A stretch of DNA of 64,000 nucleotides from Paenibacillus spongiae (lineage in GTDB: Bacteria; Bacillota; Bacilli; Paenibacillales; Paenibacillaceae), in contig NZ_CP091430.1 of NCBI RefSeq assembly GCF_024734895.1, positions 6,528,501 to 6,592,500 of the forward strand, read 5' to 3'. A model generated the notes under the pieces. The model saw only the letters and a program-made list of their open reading frames with translations. It ran no database searches and was not told where the DNA came from. Shown piece after piece: positions 25,420-33,735 of this stretch. Made by a program: the position numbers and the translations under genes. Within the stretch, counting starts at the first letter, position 1, and each line of letters begins with the position of its first letter.

Positions 25420-25965
25420 ATGAGAAAAGTAATCGTATCGATGGATCTGTCGTTGGATGGCGTCATGGAGGAGCCCTCCTGGACAAGGCCATACTTGAAT
25501 GATGAAGTAACGAATTTTCAGTTCGACCTGCTGTTTGCGAGCGATGCTCTTCTGCTGGGCCGAGTGACGTATGAAGGCTTTGCGGCTGCATGGCCGGTAA
25601 TGACCGATGAAGAAGGTTTTGCGGACAGGATGAACAGCATGCCCAAATTCGTAGCGACGACAACCTTGGAGGAAGCGCAGTGGAATGCCAGCCTCGTCAG
25701 GGATAATATCGTAGATGAAGTAACCCGTCTGAAGCAACATCCAGGACATAGCCTCTTAATCTACGGCAGCGGCGACCTTATACACACGCTCAAGCAGTAT
25801 AACCTCATCGACGAGTATCATCTGCTGGTCCATCCTGTCATTCTGGGCAGCGGCAGGCGGCTCTTCCAGGACGGAGCCGAGACGCGGGCGCTGAAGCTGA
25901 TCGAGACCAGAACGACCCGATCGGGGGTCATCATTCTATCTTACCTGCCGGAGAAGAACGATTGA
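25420..25965 (+). CDS. Dihydrofolate reductase-fold (RibD C-terminal-like) protein
   Basis: A 181-residue protein of the bacterial DHFR-like family: VIVSMDLSLDGVMEEP at the N-terminus, LLLGRVTYEGFAAAWP, LLIYGSGDLIHTL and HPVILGSGRRLF. These match the RibD C-terminal/YyaP-YwjB group, which bind NADPH but whose substrates are mostly unknown. The ATG at 25420 has GAGGAG eight to nine bases upstream. It is divergent from the protease gene, so the two share the 130-nt spacer. Confidence 0.88.
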   Translation: MRKVIVSMDLSLDGVMEEPSWTRPYLNDEVTNFQFDLLFASDALLLGRVTYEGFAAAWPVMTDEEGFADRMNSMPKFVATTTLEEAQWNASLVRDNIVDEVTRLKQHPGHSLLIYGSGDLIHTLKQYNLIDEYHLLVHPVILGSGRRLFQDGAETRALKLIETRTTRSGVIILSYLPEKND

Positions 25966-25997
25966 CTTCACGACTTCCTCCATATGCGAAAATAAAG

Positions 25998-26064
25998 AAG
26001 GACATCTATCCATCATTAATTGCCGGTGGCGAAACCGCAATTACATGATGAAAGGGATGTCCTT
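25998..26064. terminator. Large bidirectional hairpin between convergent genes
   Basis: AAGGACATC (25998-26006) pairs with GATGTCCTT (26056-26064). Further inward CATCAT/ATGATG and AATTG/CAATT pair, with a CGGT/ACCG tip. It is a 67-nt imperfect hairpin between the plus-strand DHFR-like gene and the minus-strand XRE gene. No long U-tract is present, so termination is likely but not certain. Confidence 0.55.
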
Positions 26065-26154
26065 CCTTGATATCTGATCTATTCCCGGCCTCGTTCCTGA
26101 TGCACGCCGACTTGCTTCAGTTCTTCTGTCAGCATTGATTCATAAGAACAACCG

Positions 26155-26706
26155 TTATTCTAGTATTGCCCGCCTGGAGTCTATGCCTCCATGCAGTGAA
26201 TGGCTGTATGCTGCTGGTGACGTTTGAAATCGTATTTGCAGTTCCGATTCTCCCCGCAGCTGTTCGATCGTGTTTATAATAAGCGATGCGTATCTGCTGT
26301 ACAGCCACTCTGTTACGAAAATAGTGGGACTGTACACGATTAGAGAGTCCCCGTCAAATTCGGCAGATGTATGTCTGAACCATGTATTATAGCTTGGCGT
26401 CGACAGCTGCTTCTTTATGTTTTCCAGGACTTCCGTCCATAGAAGACTCCCGTCTTCTTGACAGCCCCCGCCTTTAACAGCAGGCTCGCCGGAAAGACGT
26501 TCATCCAACAGCAGCTCTTCAACCGTCAGGCGAAACATCCGGGCCATCCGCAGCAGCAGCTCAATATCGGGAAGACATTCGCCGTTCTCCCATTTGGATA
26601 CGGCTTGATGACTAACGCTCAATTGATCCGCAAGCTCCGCTTGCGTCAGCTTCAATCCTTTCCGCTGAATCAGAATACGCTTGCCGATCTGCTTATTATC
26701 CAGCAT
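26155..26706 (-). CDS. XRE helix-turn-helix protein fused to a DnaA domain-I-like module
   Basis: A 183-residue protein. Residues 7-62 are a Cro/CI-type HTH (LTQAELADQLSVSHQAVSKWE). Residues about 88-162 match the DnaA N-terminal domain pattern closely: LLWTEVLENIKKQLSTPSY, TWF, GDSLIVYSP, FVTEWLYSRYASLI and LQIRF. DnaA domain I mediates oligomerisation and binds helicase and regulators such as SirA in Bacilli. The AAA+ and origin-binding domains of DnaA are absent. It may be a transcription factor that uses a DnaA-type dimer interface or contacts DnaA. The ATG has AAGGAGG upstream; monocistronic. Confidence 0.85.
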   Translation of the reverse strand: MLDNKQIGKRILIQRKGLKLTQAELADQLSVSHQAVSKWENGECLPDIELLLRMARMFRLTVEELLLDERLSGEPAVKGGGCQEDGSLLWTEVLENIKKQLSTPSYNTWFRHTSAEFDGDSLIVYSPTIFVTEWLYSRYASLIINTIEQLRGESELQIRFQTSPAAYSHSLHGGIDSRRAILE

Positions 26707-26838
26707 CCATGCCCCTCCTTACTACGCTAAGTTCACCGTTATCGTAGCACACCCTTCAATAAACCAATATCGAGTTAAAGTTGATGAGGGTTAGTCGATT
26801 TTTGCAACCTGGTGTTGCGGAGCAGGGTGGGGCATGCA

Positions 26839-27213
26839 CTATCCCCCGAATGAAATTCGGTATCCGTCCGGATCTTGTATCGTAAACTCGCTAAAGAAAT
26901 CATTCAGATGCGGTCCATCCGCAATCTCGATGCCGCTGGACGCGAACTCCTCGAGGAGCTGCCTCACATCCGCATAGCAGAAGACATCGAAGTATAAACC
27001 GCCCGCTGCGGAAGAGAACGGTCTGACATCGCACTTATTTCGTGCAGGATGCAAAATGAACGTTATCGCATCACGCGTCATATGCACATGCTGAACATCC
27101 GGCCCGCCCACAAGCTCATAAGAAAACCCAAGTCTCGTGTAGAATGCGACCGAAGTATCCAGATCGCTGACGAGCAGAACCGTTGAAGACCCCGTTAACT
27201 TCACCTCTGCCAC
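26839..27213 (-). CDS. Glyoxalase/VOC-fold protein
   Basis: About 124 residues with the two beta-alpha-beta-beta-beta modules of the VOC superfamily: STVLLVSDLDTSVAFYTRLGFSYEL in the first half and FDVFCYADVRQLLEEFASSGIEI, then FTIQDPDGYRISFGG in the second. Such proteins include glyoxalases, bleomycin/fosfomycin-type resistance proteins and ring-cleaving dioxygenases; the metal ligands do not settle which. GTG at 27213 fits the GGAGG spacing better than ATG at 27219. Confidence 0.82.
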   Translation of the reverse strand: MAEVKLTGSSTVLLVSDLDTSVAFYTRLGFSYELVGGPDVQHVHMTRDAITFILHPARNKCDVRPFSSAAGGLYFDVFCYADVRQLLEEFASSGIEIADGPHLNDFFSEFTIQDPDGYRISFGG

Positions 27214-27578
27214 CCTCATGACCTCCTAAGTAGGAAGGCTCTCGCCCAAGTATGTTTCTTCCGCTAAACAAGATCAAAAAAGGTAAACTTAACCTTTCCT
27301 GCAAGCAGATCATCTGGTATAACCTGTGACCGAGTGTGCTCCATGACGCTTCACAACGCGAACTAAACCGGTCGAAATACCTTACCCAGACATTGTAATA
27401 TTTACCATTATAAAAAGATTATCTTACTTTCTAAACGCTGTAAACTATTTCTTTCTCGCAAAAAGATCGGAACTGATCAAAAAAATTGCAACATTCCAGA
27501 AAAACCCGCCGTCTAAGACAATGAAAGCAAGTGTGGCCACACTTCAAACATCTTGTGTAACCGTTGGAGGAATGACTA
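27214..27578. other. 365-nt spacer: promoter region of the four-repeat secreted protein
   Basis: AT-rich from 27390 to 27500, as expected for a promoter serving the downstream gene. A 16-nt perfect palindrome lies at 27529. No convincing -35/-10 pair could be picked and no coding sequence seen. Confidence 0.4.
27529..27544. promoter_or_regulatory. Perfect 16-nt palindrome upstream of a secreted protein gene
   Basis: AAGTGTGGCCACACTT reads identically on both strands and ends 34 nt before the ATG. It could be an operator for a dimeric regulator or a 5'-UTR stem. No second copy was noticed in the window. Confidence 0.45.
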
Positions 27579-28805
27579 ATGAAGAAGATGCACAAAGCGT
27601 TAGCAACAACAGCTATTCTAGCAATGACAGCCGTGCCGATCGCAGCTAGCGCACAGAACGTTCCGACGGCAACGATTCACAATGGACAAGGAGCCATCGT
27701 CAATCAAGTGAAGGTCGTCCCTGGCACAATGGGTCAAATTACTAATTTTGTAAACGATAAATCAGGCAAATTCATTACCGTCACCGGTCGCGGATTGGCT
27801 CCGACCGATCAAAGCGAAATCATTCTTGCCATCACCAAGGATACCAAGATCATCGATGCCAAAGGCAAAACAGTGCCATTAAAGAAGATTATCGATGAGA
27901 AAAAAATCGTTAAGGCATTCTACGGTCCTAATATTACGAAGAGCCTTCCTGCCCGCGGAACCGCGCTGACGCTGGTTGTTCAAGATCAGAGCTTTACCGG
28001 CATTGACGGTACGGTAACCGAAGTGAGAGATACCGGAATCGTCGTGAAAGGCACGAACATCTACTCCGCCCATGAGGAAGAGATCGTGCTGCACTTTGCC
28101 GACAAAGCTCAAATCCTCGGCACGGACGGCAAAGCCGTTGAAGCAAGCGCGATCAAGCCCGGCATGAGCGTCAAAGCATTCTACGGCCCTGCCGTTACGG
28201 CGAGCCTTCCGCCTCAATCGACAACGAATTATGTCATCGTGGACACGGAGTCCGTTAAGAAAGAAGCGCCAGGCACGAACGGCATTATTACGAATGTCTC
28301 CGACAGCATCATTACCGTAATCGGAAATCCGCTAGAGCAAGGCGGCGTGAATTATGTCTTTCTTACGGTGGATGAGGATACCCAAATCGTCGATGAAGAC
28401 GGCAACGCGCTGAAGCCGGATGCATTGAAAGCCGATATTCGGGTCGATGCTTATTACGGCGAAGTGATGACGATGATCTATCCGGCTCGGACGCATGCGG
28501 ATAAGATCGTTGTCAAAGCGGAAGCAACCAATAAAGTGGAAGGCACCATCGCCGATACCGACCGTGAGGCGAAAGACCAAATCCATGTTGACGTAGCATC
28601 GGATAAATCCACGGACAACGACGTCATTCTCAACATTTCGGAAGATACTCAAGTAATCACTCCGGACGGTCTGGAAAGCGAGCTGAAGCCCGGTACTAAG
28701 ATTCTCGCTTACCATTCTTCCATCATGACCAGATCGCTCCCTCCAATTACGAATGCCGAAATTATCATCGTCGCTCCTGATGATAACGCAGCAGAGTCGA
28801 AGTAA
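27579..28805 (+). CDS. Secreted protein of four degenerate ~85-residue repeats
   Basis: A 408-residue exported protein. The signal peptide MKKMHKALATTAILAMTAVP ends at an AASA-type cleavage site near residue 25. The mature protein has four units starting near 50, 145, 230 and 315. Each begins G.I/V....I.V, then 'I/VLHFADKAQILGTDGKAVE'-like text, then KAFYGP/AYYG....SLPP, then a closing strand (YVIVD, KIVVKAE). The units look like small beta domains. No catalytic motif or surface anchor is seen. It is monocistronic with a strong terminator. Function unknown; a cell-wall or matrix role is a guess. Confidence 0.82.
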   Translation: MKKMHKALATTAILAMTAVPIAASAQNVPTATIHNGQGAIVNQVKVVPGTMGQITNFVNDKSGKFITVTGRGLAPTDQSEIILAITKDTKIIDAKGKTVPLKKIIDEKKIVKAFYGPNITKSLPARGTALTLVVQDQSFTGIDGTVTEVRDTGIVVKGTNIYSAHEEEIVLHFADKAQILGTDGKAVEASAIKPGMSVKAFYGPAVTASLPPQSTTNYVIVDTESVKKEAPGTNGIITNVSDSIITVIGNPLEQGGVNYVFLTVDEDTQIVDEDGNALKPDALKADIRVDAYYGEVMTMIYPARTHADKIVVKAEATNKVEGTIADTDREAKDQIHVDVASDKSTDNDVILNISEDTQVITPDGLESELKPGTKILAYHSSIMTRSLPPITNAEIIIVAPDDNAAESK

Positions 28806-28838
28806 TAGCCGTATCCTGAAAAAAAGAAATACCTGCGA

Positions 28839-28875
28839 GCCAGCCGTTCACCTTCGGGGAACGGCTGGCTTTTTG
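28839..28875 (+). terminator. Rho-independent terminator of the repeat-protein gene
   Basis: A 12-bp perfect stem AGCCAGCCGTTC / GAACGGCTGGCT with an ACCTTCGGG loop, then five Ts. Confidence 0.92.
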
Positions 28876-28883
28876 CGCTGGGA

Positions 28884-28930
28884 ACAAACCGCTCCGCAGG
28901 CAGAACGCCCTTACGATCGCTGTTGTTCCC
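28884..28930 (+). repeat. Core-only copy (A) of a dispersed intergenic repeat
   Basis: GGAACAAACCGCTCCGCAGG followed by CAGAACGCCCTTACGATCGC resembles the core of the elements at 44143 and 46536 (GGAACACAWCCCGCTGCGC, then AGAATGTT-TTACGA-CGCT). The terminal repeats are missing. Confidence 0.45.
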
Positions 28931-29075
28931 GAATTCCCTTAAATTTTCCACTTTGCACTTCACCAGAATTATTCTTTATGCTCCGCTCATTGTTACGCGC
29001 GTTCGTTCAGGATATAGTTGTTGTATCGAAAAAAATGATAAAATGTTTATATATTAAGATAAAGGCGGAGATCAT

Positions 29076-29879
29076 ATGGGACACGCGTTCTTTATTGAGC
29101 CAAATACGTATATCGCCTTCGAGGACGAGGCGGAGCAGATTGAGAAATGCAAGGAATGGAGCTTGCTCTCCGAAAAGGCATCCAAGACGAAAACCTTCTA
29201 CTATAAAGGCGGCGGGGTAAATCTGCCGTGCAGCATTATCGGGTATGTCGACAGCATGATTGCGGTCATTCAATTCGATAATAATCAGCTTCACTGCATC
29301 CACCCCTCTTACCTGAAGGAGATGCAGGCTTCGAATTATGGTCAGAGGCAGTCGTTTTCTGCGGATAAATCGGCTGAGACGACAGAGGGCGGTGAGTCGG
29401 AGTCGCAGCAGCAGGATGACGTTCTATCCGTTGACGATTCCCGGCTGGACGAGCCTAAGATCGAAGAGGTTAAGGTCACAGCAGTGAAGGCCGAGGCTCC
29501 GAAGGCGGAAGCTCCCCGCGAGGAAGGGCCTACGGCTGCAGAAGCGCCGAAGGGAAAATCCAAACGGGCGCCGAAGCTGCAGCTGCCCGAGGCGAAAGTA
29601 AAAATGATCGCGACCGTCCAGGAGTTTACCACGGTGCCGAATCATTTTGCCGAGGAAGACGATGAGGTCGTCATCTACGAGTCCGTGTTCATCAAGGAAG
29701 ACCCGGAGACCGAAGTCGGCCTGGCATGGTCCAGCCACAGCGCCACCCTCAAGAAGCAGGAGCTGGAGATCGGGGACATCATTACATTCGAAGCCAAGAT
29801 TGCAGCGAAGAAGCTCACGAAGCATCCCGTGCCTTACAAAATCAACAATCCTTCCAAGATACAAAAGGTCGAATCGTGA
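29076..29879 (+). CDS. Two-domain protein of unknown function with Ala/Glu/Lys/Pro-rich linker
   Basis: A 267-residue protein without signal peptide. An N-terminal domain (about 1-85) is an alpha/beta fold ending in VIQFDNNQLHCIHPSYL. A low-complexity linker (about 90-175) is rich in Glu, Lys, Ala and Pro with tandem KAEAPKAEAPREE text. A C-terminal beta-like domain (about 178-267) contains VVIYESVFIKEDPETEVGLAW and ELEIGDIITFEAKIAAKKL. The ATG has GGCGGAG upstream. Such a linker suggests two separately folded modules. Not recognised. Confidence 0.75.
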   Translation: MGHAFFIEPNTYIAFEDEAEQIEKCKEWSLLSEKASKTKTFYYKGGGVNLPCSIIGYVDSMIAVIQFDNNQLHCIHPSYLKEMQASNYGQRQSFSADKSAETTEGGESESQQQDDVLSVDDSRLDEPKIEEVKVTAVKAEAPKAEAPREEGPTAAEAPKGKSKRAPKLQLPEAKVKMIATVQEFTTVPNHFAEEDDEVVIYESVFIKEDPETEVGLAWSSHSATLKKQELEIGDIITFEAKIAAKKLTKHPVPYKINNPSKIQKVES

Positions 29880-29918
29880 TCGCCGCAAGCCCATGAATTC
29901 GCGCAGCCGTAAGCTGCC

Positions 29919-29951
29919 AAGGGGGAGCATGCCTTTGGCATGCTCCCCCTT
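29919..29951 (+). terminator. Strong 15-bp hairpin after the two-domain gene
   Basis: AAGGGGGAGCATGCC / GGCATGCTCCCCCTT with loop TTT, 39 nt after the stop. The following TGTTTG is a poor U-tract, but stem strength makes termination probable. Confidence 0.7.
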
Positions 29952-30021
29952 GTTTGATGTTGGCATACTGGCGCTCCCTTGTGCAGATGTTGCTGCAGAG
30001 GAGAGCCTTTTCGAACAACCA

Positions 30022-30568
30022 TTACGGATAATTGAATGTACCGCTTTTACTTGCCTTAGCAAGATCGTTGTCGACCAGGAACTTCCACAGGTCATCGGCG
30101 TAATCAAGCACGAATACGGAACTGACGCCTTGGGCGAACAAGCTGCTTACGGCTCCCGTCAATTCAGGCTTCAAGAAGTCCAGCACCGGCAGGCCGCTGC
30201 TTCCGCCGAAGCTTACGAACGCGCCAAGGCCCGCTCCGCCCGCACCGGCACCAAGGATCTTTCCGGCATCGAAGCCGTTGCCGGCCGCGGCCTCGCGTCC
30301 GAACTCCGCTGCGGCTCCTACCCCGACGATAAAACCTTCCCACGGCACGATATGATAAATGAAGTACTGGGACCTCGCTGGCACATATGGAATCGAACGT
30401 CTGCGGCTGCTCGGCCATCCCCTCCATACCTGAACCGATCAGCCGTTGGTCCAGCTGCCGAAACGCCTCGCCGAGCCATACGCTCTTCCGGTCCCAACCC
30501 GGAAATTCGCTTTCCACGCGAATACCGGCCAATACAAACGGACCGCGCCGCATCGTTTGAAACACCAT
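30022..30568 (-). pseudogene. Frameshifted hypothetical gene
   Basis: Two minus-strand frames carry complementary halves of one protein. Frame A gives MVFQTMRRGPFVLAGIRV ... GSGMEGMAEQPQTF. Frame B continues RSIPYVPARSQYFIYHIVPW ... LDYADDLWKFLVDNDLAKAS. The switch near 30390 needs a skip of one base. The second half has a Gly/Ala-rich hydrophobic middle (GAGAGGAGLGAFVSFGG). The start at 30568 has AGGGATGG upstream. It could be a recent mutation or an assembly error. No family recognised. Confidence 0.6.
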
Positions 30569-30802
30569 CTTCCCATCCCTCGCATTCATTGAATTGATTG
30601 TACCAGCCCCCCCATACGTACATATGTTCGTATTGTAAATATTTTCTTATTAAATAGATCTTATAAGGCGCTTACATGCTCCATCACATCTTCTCAGAAG
30701 AAGAACTTCGGTATAGGAATCGCGCTGAGCGCTGCTCCCACAATATATCCATAGAAATAATCGCGATTAGTCCGCATCTTGTTCCTAGCGGAACCGCCTC
30801 TC

Positions 30803-31546
30803 TTATCTTTCTATTTCAAACATGAAGGATTGCAGAATGGCCTGCAAGCCTTCCGGATCGCTAATCATAGGCAGGTGTCCGGTCTCCAGAGTCGCTACGG
30901 TTTGCGGAGACAGGTTCGCGATCATTTTATTTTGCAGCGACTGGCCGAATTCCTTATCCTTCAACAGCTTCACATAGAGCTTGGGCACCTCGGGCAGAAC
31001 CGCTTCGATGCGACTCGTATAGATCGCCAACGATTCGGGAATAAAGCTCCGCGCAACCTTCTCCGCCTGCCCGGAGGTCAGATCGTTGCATAGCCCCGTA
31101 CGAATAGCCGACTCCGGGGGCTTCGTACCCATCTTACGCATGATCATGGACATGATGAACCGCTTCGGCAGCGGCAGAACCGAGAGGAACGATCCGCCAT
31201 TCTTAGGTATCGCCGCTCCTACGCCTACGAAGCCCGCCAATCGGCCGGATTGATCCGCGGCAAGCCTCTGGGCAAGCACGCCCCCTATGGAATGCGCCAC
31301 GATTACAAACCGCTTCACCTTCCACCGGTCAAGTTGCCCTTTCATACCGCTTATGTAATCGTCCAGAGCGAGCGCTTGTCTGGACGTGTGCTCCCCGCCC
31401 TTCAGAAACGGGTAATCGGCCAGCAGGCAAGGACGGTCGAGCCCTTCCGCCACTTTGCTCCAGATTCCGCTTGCCAGTCCCGCTCCATGGACGAATACGA
31501 TTCCTGTCTGCTCCTGTTCACCGGCCGCTGTAGGCTTCGTCTGCAT
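30803..31546 (-). CDS. Alpha/beta-hydrolase
   Basis: A 247-residue cytoplasmic hydrolase. The oxyanion-hole motif HGAG (20-23), nucleophile Ser86 in VIVAHSIGG, and catalytic His near 224 in LETGHLPM are in the canonical order. A cap region lies between (FIMSMIMRKMG). The AHSIGG elbow and overall size suit small esterases, lactonases and acyl hydrolases. AGAGGAG lies just before the ATG. The neighbours are not informative. Confidence 0.88.
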   Translation of the reverse strand: MQTKPTAAGEQEQTGIVFVHGAGLASGIWSKVAEGLDRPCLLADYPFLKGGEHTSRQALALDDYISGMKGQLDRWKVKRFVIVAHSIGGVLAQRLAADQSGRLAGFVGVGAAIPKNGGSFLSVLPLPKRFIMSMIMRKMGTKPPESAIRTGLCNDLTSGQAEKVARSFIPESLAIYTSRIEAVLPEVPKLYVKLLKDKEFGQSLQNKMIANLSPQTVATLETGHLPMISDPEGLQAILQSFMFEIER

Positions 31547-32157
31547 TCTCCTCTTTCGATCTCGATTATTTGTTCTCCTAAAATGATCATATCATCTAAA
31601 TATGACATGTTCTGTCTTATTTGGGCGATCGTAAAATAAAATATTTTTAAGCCCCTGTCCTCAACGCGGGACCATGCTCGGAATGAATTCATAAACGGCT
31701 TTAGTTGCCGCAGGCCGCATGACTCACTCCTCTTGCAGGGATTATTGCTCCTTCGGCAGGTAGCCGGCGTAGAGCGGAGTACCGGATAATAGTCCTATGC
31801 ATAGCGCTTAAGAATCATGCTTGATCGAAGCAAAGATTGGCGTAGGGAGAGAGGATCATTCCTTATCTCATTTGCGCCGGATTGCTCGTTACCCTCCTGG
31901 GGCTGATCCTATTCAAGCCGGACCGCCGCGCAGACGTGCAGAGTCAGCGGATTACCGGTCAACGGCAAGCGTGAGCAGTGTGGTTTGGGGGCTCTTCTTC
32001 TTTTTTATCATCCGATTGCATCCTTATCTCTCGACGGACGTATTTATTTGTTATTCCGATCCATTGTAGGCTGACATCTTGCTTTGGTTTTGATATATTT
32101 TATAAACAACCCTAGAGAAGATAATAAGCATCGACTGAAAAAGGGAGCGTGCGTTTC
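31547..32157. other. 611-nt stretch without an intact gene
   Basis: The left 100 nt are AT-rich and must hold the hydrolase promoter (minus strand). A possible hydrophobic gene remnant lies at 31855-31974. From 32060 to 32150 the sequence is AT-rich again, before the 60-residue gene. Nothing else is recognisable. Confidence 0.4.
31855..31974 (+). pseudogene. Possible remnant of a small membrane protein
   Basis: An open frame without a usual start encodes IIPYLICAGLLVTLLGLILF then KPDRRADVQSQRITGQRQA. This is a single membrane segment with a basic tail, as at the end of a small membrane protein. GGGAGAGAGG precedes it, but the codon there is ATC/ATT. It may be a truncated gene or chance. Confidence 0.25.
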
Positions 32158-32340
32158 ATGGCAGCCTCGGACTCGCAAACGGAAGCGATTACAGAATCGT
32201 TGAAAAAATACTACGAGCTCGAGTCAATTATAAGATCAATTAAAATTATATTAGAAGACAATCCCGACCTTGAAACGATAAAAGAGTGCCTTGCTGCATT
32301 TGTTGAGGCCGGTGAACAAATTTTGGAGGAACCCCAATAA
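32158..32340 (+). CDS. Small helical protein of unknown function
   Basis: A 60-residue acidic helical protein (ITESLKKYYELESIIRSIKI, IKECLAAFVEAGEQILEEPQ). GGGAG lies ten bases before the ATG at 32158; a GTG at 32149 is too close to the SD. The two-helix look and size recall Spo0E-like or other small regulators, but the Spo0E signature (SQ.LD) is absent. It is followed by a very strong terminator, which supports a real transcript. Confidence 0.6.
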   Translation: MAASDSQTEAITESLKKYYELESIIRSIKIILEDNPDLETIKECLAAFVEAGEQILEEPQ

Positions 32341-32367
32341 ATTCGATCAACCTCCCCGCTTACCAAA

Positions 32368-32414
32368 AAGCCTTCAAAACCGCGAATACGCTCGCGGCTT
32401 TGAAGGCTTCTTTT
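32368..32414 (+). terminator. Strong terminator after the 60-residue gene
   Basis: AAGCCTTCAAA pairs with TTTGAAGGCTT, with CCGCGA / TCGCGG inside; TTTT follows within two bases. Confidence 0.9.
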
Positions 32415-32526
32415 GTATTTGCCCGACCTGCATTTACGATAACTTCACTGTTATTCATCGCCATCACCCAATAATATACAATTGAAAAAATGCTCACTAT
32501 CGAGCAACTAAAAGGAGGTTTACTTG

Positions 32527-33612
32527 ATGATTAAGAAGGGCAGCCGATTATTGATCGCCCTCTTCCTGCTGTTCGCCGGGTTGCTGCCGATTTCCCCGGT
32601 GTCGGCGCATACGGACAACAGCGAAGGCTTCTCGAAGATTTCAGGCGAACCGGGCAAGCTGCGTTATGAACTGATGCTCGATTACTTCGAATTGGGCCGC
32701 GTCGTCATGCTCGACGCCATGCCGAACGATCCCGTGCCCGAATTGCAGCGGAAGCTGGAGGACAATCGGCAGGCGATCGCGGATTACGTCCATTCGAATT
32801 TAAAAATCTTCATCAACGGCGAAGCCGCAGCCGGCGAATTGGTACATACGGGGATGGATACGAGAATCGGACGCCTGTACGCGAACCTTGTTCTCGAATA
32901 TCCGAACCCGTCGGGCTCCGAGGCGGTCGAAGTGAACTATGGGATCTTCTTCGACGACAACGATGAGCTGCACCGCAACATTGCAGCCTATCAATGGGGA
33001 GGCAAAGAAGGGCAGTACGTGTTCAGCTCCGGCAACCGGGATTTGCCTCTCGGGGAAACCTGGTTTGTCGGTCAAGCTGTGCGATTTATCCAGCTCGGCT
33101 TCCATCATATCATGATCGGCCTGGACCATATTCTGTTTGTTGCCGCTTTGGTTCTAACGTCGCGGACGGTCAAGGACGTGCTTAAAACCGTGACCATCTT
33201 TACGCTGGCCCATAGCGTGACGCTCGGATTGACGGCATGGAACGTCATTTCGGTGCCTCCGGAGATCGTTGAGCCGCTCATTGCGTTAAGCATCGCTTAT
33301 GTGGCGGTCGAGGCATTTATAATCCGGCTTAATAAAGCCCGTCCATACGTGGTGTTCGGCTTCGGGCTAATGCATGGCATCGGCTTTGCCGGCGCTCTCG
33401 AGATGACCGGCTCGTTCAAAGCCAGTTCCATCCTGCCGCTGGCCGCCTTCAATATCGGCGTAGAGCTTGGACAGCTGCTCGTCATATGCGCGATGTTCCT
33501 TGTGATGCTCCTGCTGCGTAAATCCAGATGGTATCGTCCGGTTGAGGTTGCGGCCATGGTCTCCGTGTTCGCCTTCGGTTTCTTCTGGTATTGGGAGCGG
33601 ATGCTTGCATAA
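32527..33612 (+). CDS. HupE/UreJ-like membrane protein with extracellular N-terminal domain
   Basis: A 361-residue protein. A signal peptide (to about residue 28, VSA|HT) is followed by an extracellular domain of ~155 residues. The C-terminal half has several membrane segments with the HupE/UreJ_2 motifs: FHHIMIGLDHILFVAALVL, FTLAHSVTLGL, ALSIAYVAVEAF, GLMHGIGFAGAL and AFNIGVELGQL. The conserved His and Asp suggest metal handling (nickel or cobalt in some relatives). The ATG at 32527 has a perfect AAAGGAGG. The phosphoesterase gene follows after 123 nt and may be co-transcribed. Confidence 0.88.
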   Translation: MIKKGSRLLIALFLLFAGLLPISPVSAHTDNSEGFSKISGEPGKLRYELMLDYFELGRVVMLDAMPNDPVPELQRKLEDNRQAIADYVHSNLKIFINGEAAAGELVHTGMDTRIGRLYANLVLEYPNPSGSEAVEVNYGIFFDDNDELHRNIAAYQWGGKEGQYVFSSGNRDLPLGETWFVGQAVRFIQLGFHHIMIGLDHILFVAALVLTSRTVKDVLKTVTIFTLAHSVTLGLTAWNVISVPPEIVEPLIALSIAYVAVEAFIIRLNKARPYVVFGFGLMHGIGFAGALEMTGSFKASSILPLAAFNIGVELGQLLVICAMFLVMLLLRKSRWYRPVEVAAMVSVFAFGFFWYWERMLA

Positions 33613-33735
33613 TTCCTGAACAGCGCATTGAAAGAGGTGATGCCAAGGGAAGATCATAACGCCATTATTTCAGCGGTTTGTCGCTATTAATGAGAAGAAC
33701 AATCAAATCATCGGATCCATAAGGAGGAAGATCGT

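Noticed and set aside
31821..32069. 82-codon plus-strand frame
   Set aside because: No ribosome binding site and atypical composition; another frame there holds a more protein-like hydrophobic piece.
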